A stretch of DNA of 64,000 nucleotides from Saccharina japonica (lineage: Eukaryota > Sar > Phaeophyceae > Laminariales > Laminariaceae). Shown in pieces: positions 1-12,500 of the stretch (position 1 is its first letter; each line of letters begins with the position of its first letter). Made by a program: the position numbers and the translations under genes. Under the pieces are notes generated by a model. The model was not told where the DNA came from. It saw only the letters and a list, made by a program, of their open reading frames with translations, and did not search any database. The DNA is taken from the NCBI GenBank assembly GCA_008828725.1, contig MEHQ01000169.1, forward strand, positions 361,312-425,311. The letters run 5' to 3'.

Positions 1-175
1 TGGACACATCATGAACATATCGTGAACGCATCGTGAACATATCGTGAACACATCGTGAACACATCGTGAACACATCGTGGACACATCGTGAACACATGGT
101 GAACACGTCGTGAACACATCGTGAACACGTCGTGAACACATCGTGAACACATCGTGAACATAGCATATCGGGAAC
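1..175. repeat. 11-12 bp minisatellite (atcgtgaacac)
   Basis: About 14 tandem copies of a unit close to atcgtgaacac fill the left edge of the window. They lie in an intron or upstream flank of the RPC3 gene. From 176 to 512 I see no exon that continues the RPC3 N-terminus. Confidence 0.85.
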
Positions 176-512
176 ATCACGCCAACATATCGAGAACAGA
201 ATGTGCGCATAACGTTAGCAAACGTGAACGTACGTAGCGTTAACCCGTTCAGAACTAAAAAAATGATCCCACACTAATTATAAGTAGTTTGTCCCCCAAA
301 ACGGGGGACTGGTTCTTAAGGGGTTAATATCCTGTGCCGTCAGCATATGGTCAACATAGCCTCATCCACACTTATTCCAAAAAGTATGTCTCCAAAACAA
401 TGGCTGCAGTTATGATGGGTTTGACACCACCTTAGCATATATAGCGTGAACATAACGGTGATTTAACCGGAACATGCCGTGGCGATGTGTACGGAACGGC
501 GTGTGTCGGTAG

Positions 513-3500
513 ACTGTGGCGGAGGTGCTGATGCGAGCGGAGTGCAAGACCTTGGCGGAGCTGACGCGACTGGTGGAGCGAGACCAAGGCATCATGGGCG
601 TCTCCCGGGCGGGAAAAACTAGGACCACCGTGACTGCCGCAAACGTGAGTTCAAGAACACCACATAGTCATTCGGTACCAGCACGCCAGCTTCACAAGGT
701 TCGGTAACAGTATTCGGTACTGGTATTCCGACTTGACTTGGAGCACTAGACCTGTCGATCGGCTCGACCTAAGTAACCACCTAGTTATTAGTCGGACTAC
801 AAGTATTAGTTGTTAATAGTCGTTTCCCGGAGGTGCCGACTGTCCGACTTATTGGGTTTCCGTAGTTGTAGGAAAGGTTGTTGAATAAGGGATGCATTTT
901 TCGTTTTACCAGGCGGGACGTCCTCGGCCGGGGAGAGCTGATTCGGTTCGCTTCGCTCGCCTGACTTGAATCAACAAGTCGGCTGTCCATGAGCTGGCTT
1001 GCTGTAGATGGCCTCGCCAGCCGACTTTCCGACTAAAGTCAGTTAGTTGGATAACGGCACCTATCGACTATTGATAGGTGTTCGTCGTGAAAAACAGCCG
1101 ACTCAAAGGTGTAACGAGCACAGTGAGCACAACGAGCACAGTAGTCGGTACTTGTGTTTTATGCCAACGTGACTTCGAGAACAGTATTCGCCACCGGCTT
1201 TCCGCGTAAGTCCGAGAAACAATCAACAAGGAAGCCTCTAATTTATGAGGGGTGTGGCATGTAGCATGGCGTCTATCGCTTCCCCTGGCCAAGCGCGTGT
1301 TCTACTCTACTTAGAATTTACAACTATTAATAAGGGTTTTTTGCCTTACATAGTCACAGGATTGACTGTGAAAATAACGGAGCACGGCGTGTCGCGTTGC
1401 ACGGGTCTCTTTTGGTTGCCTGGCACTGACCGGCGTTGCCTCTATAAATTGCTGGTGTTACCTCTAATACTGACGTTAGCTCTAATACTGGCGTCACCTC
1501 TATTATTGGTGTTACCTCTGTTATTGGCGTTACCTCTATCACTGGCGTTACCTCTATCACTGGCGTTACCTTTATCACTGGTCTTACCTCTATCACTCGC
1601 GTTACCTCTATCACTCGCGTTACCTCTATTACTGGCGTTACCTCTGTTACAGGCGTTACCTCCGTTACTGGCGTTACCTCTATCAGTGACGTTACCTCTA
1701 ATACTGGCTTTTCTTCTATTACTGGCGTTTCCTCTATTACTGGCGTTACCTCTATTTCACAGGTGAAGGAATCTCTGCTGATCATGACTCAGCACAACAT
1801 GGTCAGAGCCACCATGCCGACGGAGAAGGAGCTCAGAAGAGCGAGAGCGGGTAACCCGAAGCAGGCCAAAGTCCGCATGCACTACACGGTGAGTGAGCCA
1901 CCAACCCTATCGTATAGAAACCCTATCGTATAGAAACCCTATCGCATGGCGACTCCATCGTATGGAAACCCTATCTACAGACCGCCTTTCGCTGACGTTT
2001 GAGAAGTAGTGTTATCTATCCGCCGGTCCTGGGTGAGAGGTTGTTACGGTTGAGCGTCCAGCTGGACAAGAGGAGTGGGGGAGGGGCTGTGCTTCGTACC
2101 GCTCTTGTGGCGTGGGCCCCGGCGCTGCGGTAGTATACCATCGTATACCATCGTATACCACCATATCGTATAGCTACATCATCGTATCAGCTACAGTAGA
2201 TTTTTATCAGCACATCGATGCATCCAGTACATTGTTATGAAGACTATGAATAGCATGTTCCCATGCCCCATCGTGTCCAAAACTGTGATGCAATGATACC
2301 ATCGTAGCTATGTATCACCTTATTTTGTATCGTACCTTGTCATACACACTAGGTATAAGATTATCATTGCATTCACCATTCCATCACCCTCCTACCGTGT
2401 GTATCGGTTCCCCTGCCAACAAAGTTAGTACCTACCAGGCATCGAGTTTAATATTGTCGAACCCAGAGACGAGCACAGACAGACGCGTCTTACTCTGAAA
2501 AAATGCCAGATATTAACATTGTAAATATTAATAAGTCTCCTCTCGATGGCGTGGCGTGTGGCGTGGCGTGTGTGTCTGTTTCAGCTTCTGCCCATGGAGG
2601 TGCTGGCCAGGACGAGAGGCCCTCAGTTCCATTCCCTCGCACGACAGAAGTTTTCGAACGTGGCGGCCTTGGTGGTCGACTGCTTCTTGAGACACGGGAG
2701 GAGGACCCTGCCAGATGTGAGCACACCACTTTTCGGTGCCGACAGCGTTAAGGCTTGCTTCCTTCCTCGGTAGATCCTACAAATAGAGACTAGGGGTCAT
2801 GGGGGTGCGGCGCGATTATTGCCGATTAGTTAATCGGGTACCGTTGGTGATGTTGCTATATTGCTGGTGTTGTTGTGTGCTGTGTGTTGGTGTATTATTA
2901 AATATATGTTTTAATGTCCTACTTATGCCTTGCTTGAGGGATAAGGGTGCGCTTACGTATGTGGCCGACTGCTGTGGCCGCTTTTCTGGGTTTTTGCTAT
3001 TTGTTTTTTTTCTGGCGCAGGTGAAGGAGGAGCTGATAAGCAGAACCAGAGCCGCAGCGGCGAGTCGAACTGCCAACGGCACCTCAGACGACGAGGACGA
3101 CGCTCAAGGTATGCCACGGTATACCAGGTACCTGCTAGTGCGGTATGGTGTGGTACTGTATGGTATGGTATTATTTTGGTTGGTATGGTATGGTTTAGTA
3201 TGGTACGGCCTGTATGGTATGGTGTAGTACTGTATGGTATGGTATTATTTGGGTTGGTATGGTGTGGTGTGGTGGGTATGGTATGGCATGGCACGATTTA
3301 GTATGGGACGATTTAGTATGGTACGGTGTGGTATGGTATGGTGTGGTACTGTATGGTATGGTATGGTATGGTACAGTTTGGTATGTGTTTGTTGTAGTTT
3401 TGGTGCGGAAGGTGTCGTGTTCCGGACCCATGTGGGTCCTCAAAAATATGCCCTTACGGTAGCGCTTCCCAAGGCATGGGTTGGGGTTGTAGGATTAGGG

Positions 3501-6500
3501 CTAATATTGATGCATTAAGAGTGGACAGGGTTATGAGTTGCCTGACTACACTGCACTGCACTATGATACACATGCACTGCACTAAGGCATGCCTTCATTG
3601 AACTTGATCTATAAGGCTATTCATAGTTCATAGTTGAGTGGCGATGTAAGGTAACTAGCTGACTTACCTGGTAGCTACAGTAGTTATCATTTGTATCAAT
3701 ATATTCGCACGTAGACACATAAACGTGCCAGTTAGATACAAAGACAAACGACTTCGCAATTTACCGCACACAACTAACTGTAACAGTCTACCTAGTCAAC
3801 TAATTCCAACTATTGCCAACTAATAACTACTCGGCGACTTAATAGTCAGCCAACAGCCAACTCACACCTCTAATGTCTAAGGAATGAAGAATGGGGATGA
3901 CGCGCTCTCCTTACTACTTATATTAGGCTGTTTATTCTAACATAAAAGGCTTGGCTCCTGTGTTATCTGCGATGGCCATGGCAGTGCATCGCGCCTTTTT
4001 TTGTTTCACGTTTTCACGTTTTGCTACTGCTGCTGCTGCTGCTGCTGCTGCTGGCTGGTGTGTCGTTTACCCCTGTTCCCTTTCGCGTGATGCGTGATTG
4101 GTGCATGGTGACGCGAACTATGTGGTCCTGGGCTGCGGTAGAGGTGACGCATGAAAACATCCAGAAGAGCTTCGAACAGCTGGTGATGGGGAAGTATATC
4201 GACAAGGTGCCCAAGCTGGACCTCGTTACCCCCGGTCTAGAGCCGGAGAAGGCAAAGTGAGTCACAACACCACGACAGGACAATGCAACAGCACCACCGT
4301 GTTTGTGTCTGCTGTTGAGTTACTTGTATGTGATTATTGTTGTCGCTTTGTTGTTGTTGGTGGTGATGATGATGGTGATGGTGGTGGCGGTGGTGATGAT
4401 GATAGTGGTGGTGTTATTGTTATTGTTGCTGTTGTCGGCGTTGGTGTTGTTGTGATGTTGCTAATGCGTTGGTGTTGACGCTGTTATCGATATTGTGATG
4501 TTGTGCCCCGTGTCTCGTTGCCTTCGTTGTTGTTTCTTGGGTTTGTCCTGCCACGACAAACTATCGTCACAGTAGATGCAGCCTCATCCGTTGCCTCAAG
4601 AGCTCAACAACAGTAGGTGCTATGGATGCAGCTGCATACCTGCCGAACCGTTTCGATATGGACAGGCTGCACTTGAAAGCATGCACGGAACTTGTGCAAC
4701 CGCGGGCTCTACGATCGTGTATGCCGTGATGCGACGTGTCGCTTGAGCGGATGAGCCGTCCCCATCTACCGTATACTGAGTAATCGAGCAACTCATTCAG
4801 CAGTAGCTCCAACCAAGAGACTGAATCAAGCGTCTTGTTGTAGTTGCTCACGAAAGCCGTGCCGCAGGCAGCCCAACAAAGCGTTTCTAGTTGGTATACC
4901 GGGCGTACTGTATGTCTGGTACGTCCTTGACTGGCAACCCGCCAAAGCAAAACGGGCGTCATCTGTGGTGGTATGGCGGTGTCGCCTGCCAGGTATATAT
5001 ATCAACTACCGACTGTAGTACAGTAAATCAGAGCGATGACCGCCATCTAACCGCATCTTATAGCAGCCACGTCAAAGCTGCGGGCGGAGAGGTATCCAAC
5101 AGCAGTATCCCCTGGCCAAATATGCTATTTGTTATACATAAGAGATTGGTATTTTTGGCTGACCTTAGTATACTAGTTTTAGTGTAGGCGGCAGTCGTGG
5201 CAGTCAGTCAAAGGGTGAAAGACCGGTATTTTGGGACGAGTCAAGGCCTATTATCCTGACCTTGATATACTAGTTTTAGTGTAGGCGGCGGTCAGTCAAG
5301 GTTTGAAAGACCGGTATTTTGGGGCGCCTCAAGGCCTTCTATTGTGATCTCAATATACTAGTTTTTGTAAAGGCGGAACTCAGGCGCGGTCAGGTCAGTC
5401 AAGGAGTCAAATCACGGTCTCTCGTCTCTCAGCATAGACGCCGGCCCCTGGCGTGATGTGCGGCGCGTTTTGTTCCGTTTCGTTTTGCCCTCAGAAAGCC
5501 TTCCATGACCTTCGGCGCACCGGTCACTCCCGGCGGCGGCAGCGGCAGCGGGGCTAAGGGCAAAGGCGCCAGTGGCCAAAACGTGGAGAACAAAGAGCTT
5601 GCGGCGCGACAGCAGAAGGGGCTGGCGCAAGCCACCGCACGGAAGCGCAGGATACTCGGGGTAGGTTGATTGGTTGGTTCTGTGTTCTGCGACGTCCGCA
5701 ATAGCGAAATCACGCTGCAGAGTTACGCGTAACCAATAGCGAAATGACGCTGCTGAGCTAACCTGTGAAAAGCGTCACCCTGTATATATGATATAACCAT
5801 CTTCTATTAACCAGTTCGCCGCTCGGTATGCCGTGCCCTTTTACGACATCGACAGCCGCGCTAAAATATCATATAGAATCTCCCCCGATCGTTCCCTCCC
5901 CTCCCTCCCTCCCTCTTTCCCACCCTCCCTCCCTCCCTCCCGCCCGTTCTCTCTCTCTCCCCCCTCCTCCTCCCCCCCTCCCTCCTTCCCCCCATTTCAT
6001 TCCTCCCCACCCTCCCTCCCTCCTGTTCCTTGTCCTCCATCCACTCCTGTGGCGTTATCTCGACGTCGACGACCGCTTCGACAAACCGACAGCAAGACTC
6101 TAAGGGCAAGGGCAAGAGGGAAGCAAGCGATAGCGAAGGCTCAGAAGACGAAGACGAGCTCCCCGTAGAGATGCGCGATATGGTCGACAGCTTGGGGGGG
6201 GGACCGGGAGGAGGAGGCGGTAGTGGAGGGGGCGCCTCAAGCGGCGACCGAGGACCGCCTTCAAAGAAGAAGAAACTGAACAGCGGGGAAAGCGTTCGGA
6301 CAAGGGGGAGGGGGAGAACGCGCGGGAGAGGGGCTGCGCGGGGCAAAGCCGGCACCGGCAAGGGGAGGAGTGTTAACATGGATGGCGTTTTCCAGGAAGA
6401 GGGGGAGGGGGGCGAGGAGGAGGACGAGTTTGGAGGGTTTGGTGCTGGGAGAGGGAAGGCTGGGTCCGGCGCGACTGTGCTGGACGGCGTGTTGTGGAAG

Positions 6501-9500
6501 CTTGGCTTTGATAAGGTGCGAGGGGTGGCTGGCCCCGAGCGTTTGGTGTGACGTACCTGGTAGCGGTTGAGTGTAACATCACGTCCCCCTCCCCTCTGCA
6601 CTGAGGGAAAATCCTCCCACGAACTGGGCTGGAAAAGCGAAAGCGATGGCCGAAACAAAACAGGCTTAAGATAGAGTGGCGGCTTGACAGATTTCCAATA
6701 TTATTACATCGTTATACCACGCTCTGTCGAGAAATATGGATTGTCTGAATGTTAAAATTTAGTCCAAACGTTATTTATATTTTGAAACAGGGTGGTACCA
6801 GATACCCTGGTATATAGATAATTGTGTGTGTGCACTTTTTGGGGGCCAATACACCCACCCTTCGCGATGTGTTCAAAGCCATTTATGCACGATGAGAGTA
6901 AAATAGTTTCACGATCCCCCCCCCCCTCGTCCCTCTCCGTCCCTCTCTGCTTCTGTCCCCTCGTTGGTACCGCCGTCACGGGGGTGGAAAACCTTAACAG
7001 TTCCACCGAGAATTCCGCAACACGTCTCTGCTGGGACTGGTGCAAGACAGGTTTCCTAAGAGCAAGTTGGCGTACCTCGCAGTGAAGGTGATGCTGGACC
7101 ACTCTGCCCCGACCGAGAGAAAGGTCAACGAGCAAGTATCGGCCGCTATCAGGTGACGAAAACAAAATGTGTTTCGCTAGAAATTCAAGTAAGAAACAGG
7201 AAAGCTGGTTCAGCCTGGATTTCTTGTTAGATAATGGGTATGTCATTCTACACCAAATCCAGGCCTTGGTAGGGCTTTCATGCCCTACGAGCCTTTTCGC
7301 TAATAGGGGTAGGGGGGGGGGGGGGTGTACTCATGTCGTGCACGACCGTAGTCGTATGAGCATAGACCCTCGCATCCTTACAATGCCGGGACGGAGCATG
7401 TATGGTTTTCACCGAACAGGCAGACATTGCTAGCACCAAGCGCGAAGCGCCGCGAGGTGTCCGGCGAGTCGCATGAAGGGTGAGCTGCATCGCAATATGA
7501 ATAACCGCTTGTGAAGCGGACTTTCGTATGGATGGGGGTGATTATTTCGTTTTCATGGTTTTATGGCTGGAGGGTGTCATCTCTAAGATTCTCTGTGTGT
7601 TTTCACGCTTTTGTGTCCCTCTCGTGTGACGGTGTGGCGGCATGCTGTGCTGTGGCGTCCCTGATTTTGTATGTGTTCCCGCTTTCGTGTCCCTCTCGTG
7701 TGACGGTGCGGCGGCGTGCTGTGCTCTGGCGTGACTGTCAGCGCGAGGGAGATGTTTGACCTGCTGTGCGACTCGTGGAAGACGAACCCTCTGACGAGGA
7801 AGAAAGCAGTGCCCGACTGGAGGAGGTTCGCCTCCTGGATGTCGGCCCTTTGCACCGACCTCGCCGGCATCGTCTCCAAGGTACTGAAACACGCCCTCCT
7901 GTACATCATTCAGCATTCAGCATTCAGCCTGCAATAATTGTGTCGTTTGGCAGTGATTAAAGTGTTAATTGTAGTGTCATCGGTAAGATAACAGGTGTGT
8001 AACAAGGTAGTCAGCCGGTCCGGGCCGGGCCGGTCCGTGTATCAGCCGTTTTTTCGGAAAATCTATCGATACCCGGTGCGGATTATTGAAACAGTACGTC
8101 ATCTGTGCCATATTCTATATGTATCGGTTCGAGGGCAGCACTCCGTAACGACTTATCACGTTTCGTCGACAGCGCTCTACACGTAGGGCGTTGTCACAAG
8201 ATTAACCGTGCCAGTTGAAGGTGATGAGCCGTCTTACGTATGCAAAGAGGCACCCCGAGGTCTACGTAAACATCTGTACGCCGAAGTCTGTAATTACTGT
8301 ACATTATTCAGCATTCAATAATTGGATCGCTTAGCAGTGAATAAAGTGTTACTCGTAGTGTCATGGGTAACAAAACAGGTGTGTAACAAGGTAGTCAGCC
8401 GGTCCGAGCCCGGCCGGTCCGTTCATCAGCCGTTTTATCGCCAAATCTATCGATAACCGGTGCGTATTGTTCTGTGCCAGTAGTCGGTTGGCACACGTGT
8501 ACAGTACAGTATTGGTGGTTTGGTCGGTGGGACGGACCCTCACCTCCGCGTGCGATTGTCAATAACGAGCCGTTCCAATACAGCAGTACGTGCAGCATGT
8601 CGACGCTAAACGACATCACCGCTCTGTTCTATTGGAACTGTTTTATCTTTTGTCCTGCTGGGACTGCTTGTGCTTTGTCAATTCGCGAAGAACGGGCATT
8701 CGCGCATTTTTTACGTTTTAAGCGACGGAGCTGCCGCGCATATCATAAGCTCGAAGTACCGGCTATTTGTATCCTTGGCTGCTTTACCTTGGTCACTGCT
8801 GACTTCCCGTGGGCGCACCCGCTGCGACTCCCTCTGCAACCTGCTGCATACAATTCATTACCATTATGACTACGATTACCTTCATTCAAAGCCTGTGAAT
8901 CAGAGCGATTTTTTTCGACTAAATTTTCATTAATTTCGGCAACGCCGATTCATCGATGAGAAAAAAAACCCGGCTCGCTTTGAATTTTTTAATTTTGGAG
9001 TGAAAAATCGAACGAGCGAAACCAGCTGAGCGAACGAAGCGAGCCCCATTCACCCGCTAGCGAGGGGGGCAGTGTAGCCGGTAACTCAGCATTCACAGCC
9101 CTAATTTGAATGGATTATGCCTTCCAATTTTTCAATGCATTACGTCGCGGCGCGGAGATTCCGGGATCGGATGCGCAAAACCCCCGATACGTGGTGAACA
9201 TGGCGAACATGGTGCAGTACATAAGGAGCAACCTCGTCAAGTGCACCGTCAGGGACCGGTACGGGAAGGAAACTGCCCGGATCATGGAGGTACGTATGTA
9301 CGAGTATTAAATGTATATTGCCTATTGTTGTGTAGGGTAACGAGGGGGTCTTCGAAAATACGAAGAAAAAAAACGAAACGCCAGTTCCTTTTTAATTTGT
9401 TTCTCATTCTAACCTTGCGAAGGAGTGTAGGTCATTTTCTCTTTTTTTTGTTCGTGTACTGTCAGGTAACGTCTTGTTTCGGTTTGTTTTGGTTTGTTTT

Positions 9501-12500
9501 GCGCGCACGGTGTATGTATAATGACTTCTTTTTTTTGTCGCCTTCAGTTGGTACGATATGCATCGCTGCCTTTTCGTGTTACATATTTCTCTCTGGAGTA
9601 CTTTTTGACCGTTGGGTTTGTTTGATATCGAGGTTTGACCGTTGGGTGTGCTATATCGATAAGGTTTTGCAACCGTTGCGGTGTACGATATTGCTATCTC
9701 TACGGCAAGTTTTGGTCCGTTGGGTGTGCGATATCAACATCCCCACAGCATATTTTGATCGTCGGGTATGCAATGTCGCTCCCTCTCTACGGTATGTTTT
9801 TTTACCGTTGAATGTGGCATCGATATCCCCACAGTTTATTTACCTCCAAGTTGTTGACCGTTGGGTTTTGTGCTATGGATGTGGATATGGATATGAATGA
9901 GTGACACCTTGGCTCCCACGTGCGACATCTCCTGCACGTCATAGTCTTCCTTCTGTCCGTTCAGTACTGATGGTTTTAGTGTTTTTAATTTTTTGAGTGT
10001 TGAGTGTTTTGGTGTTGGTGTTCAGGTAGTCGAGTGTTTGTTTTCACTGTTTGAGTATTTAATCGTTCAGTTGTTGTACCATTAGAAAGTTTGATGTTTG
10101 ATTGTTGATTATTTCGAGTGTTGGTTATTCTAAGTATACCTGGTACGAGTGTTTTTAGTGTTTTTTTTTATTTGGGTGTGTGGCTTTTTGAGTTTTCGAT
10201 CATTAGACCGTCTGATTATCCGGTTATGTGATTGTTTGGTGGCCTCGTTCTTGACTTGGATGGATCACCTGTCGTCACCGTTCCGCAGATCCTTCTGCAG
10301 AACAAGTTTTTGGAGCAGCAGCAAGTGGGCGAGATGGCCATGCTGCCTCCGAGCGAGGCGCGGGAACGGCTGTACCGCCTTTTGAAAGACAGGTGCAGAC
10401 TGCTGCCTGTAGAGAAGACCTCCCTCACTCCAACTGATCTAGTGAACCTACTGCACCTACTGCCTCTACTGCATCTACTGAAAATTCGGAACCGCGGTAG
10501 CATGGTAGCATGCGCCTGGACCTTCCGCTCGTGTCACTTGATTACTTTCTCACGCTGCTTTTCACCCTAGCTGTTTTTGTGTAGCTAGATGGCGCATGCG
10601 TGTGGCGTCACTACTGTTTGTAACCGCACCTTTTGCGATTGGCAGTTCAGTATCTGCGTCCTGTAGAAAATCACGAATTGTTCGCGCTTTTTTGTTTGTA
10701 ATTTTTAGCACATTCGAATGGCAGTATCGACTCTTGACAGTACCTACGCCCCGCACCCCAATTGTTACCACGGTGCCCATGGTGCTTAATGTCAACGGTG
10801 CTCTACGCCGGTGTGCCATACGGACGCGGCTCTTCGGAATTGTCAACGGGACTGTTAACGGTACTATTAACGGTACTATGTATTATGTATCAGGATGGTG
10901 TCTGTCCAGGAGGTGCCGAAGCGGGCGGACCGAAACCCCAACACGACGTTTTACCTGTGGAACATCAAGCATGACCAGGTGGGAAAGGCATTGCCTTTGT
11001 GAACCTACTAAACCTATTGGACCTACTGAACCTGTTGGACCTACTGAACCTACTGAATACACTGAGCCTAAAGAACCTGATATATGTGGCGGTGTTTGTG
11101 TACCTGGTGCCTTGGCACAGAACACTCGCGAAATTAAAAAAAGGCCATTCAAACAAAGTCATAGAAGGGGTGCCAGTTTTCAGTCATTATCTCTCCAGCA
11201 AGAAAGCAGCACTATTGGTTGATGGCTAGTGCAATATGATACCGAATATGGTATGAGGGTGTCGTAAATCGGTAGGTTGGTCATTGAAAAGGGTGAACAG
11301 AGCAAGAGCATCGCGCGCTTTTAAGGCGGTAAATCGCTTTTTAAGGCGTTACCCATGCTCGAATAGTGTCTTATATTCATTTTTGTTCGCATGCTTTCAA
11401 TCAGGGCTGTTAACGGGTCAGATAAAAACTCGCGGGTAGGGTGTGGTCGGATCGCGTCGGGTGGGGTCGGGTTGACTCGACCCGACCCGTGATATTTTTA
11501 AAACTTCCTGCCCCGAACCTACCCATGACTTTTGAAAACCTCCTGACCCGACCCGTGGGTGTTATGAGGTCATGACCCGTGAAGAGCGCCTACGTTCAAT
11601 GCCCTTCGAAAGGGAGGTACAGGCTGGAAAAATAAAACAGCGATCAGATGGAGAATTTTGTGGATCGTTTTCCTCCCTCATCGATTTTCGCGTTATCTTT
11701 CGTTTGTTTTGTTCCATGGGAATCGATTGTTTGCTCGACAGGTGGCTCAAGTGGTGTTGGACAGCTTGTACAAGGCCATGCTGAACATGCGCCTGAGGAG
11801 AAAGTTCGTCTACTCCAACGACAAGGTGAACTCGGATTGAGAACGTCACCGGATCAAATAGAAGTAAAGAGGTTTACCGGTATGAGGAATGTCATGAGTG
11901 ATGGGCTCTGCGGTGATACCATTGCTTACACACATCGGCCAGATGATATATATCATCTACAGATCATCTACAGATCATTTCCACCGAATGCTCTAGATCT
12001 TTCGGGCAGATAAACTCCTGACCTGTATGATATGTATGATCTGTATGATCTGTATGATCTAGCTCATGTTGCCGTGCGGAAGCCTCTTCTAATCTGCATG
12101 ATCTAGCACATGCTTCCTGGGTTGGATTCGTACTACACAGATCTCGCACAAGATATCATGACGACGAGTTAGGACCAAGATGATCTAGATCGTGACGTGT
12201 CCGATATGTGTAAGGCGGCATGAAGCAAGGTTGAGATCGATGAAACAAACTTTAGAAGCTTGAGAGGGAGGGAGGGAGGGAGGGAAGGAAGCCATGCTTA
12301 TGGCAGGGATGTTGCCGTGATCACGAGGACCAGCACTTGCGAGCTTGGACAGGCTGGAAAGTAATAGCTTTTGATTCACGAGTAGATTTTCGCTTTTTTG
12401 TTTTTGCGGTTCGACTAGCCTTTCGCCACGAAGTAAAAACCCTAGAAAAAAACGAGGGGGCCGCGTGATGTATAACACACACTGCCACGACGCCACCCTT

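Noticed and set aside
1245-1785. Long ORFs of 173 (+) and 143 (-) codons
   Set aside because: Both are translations of the 18-bp minisatellite, whose length is a multiple of three; they lie in an RPC3 intron.
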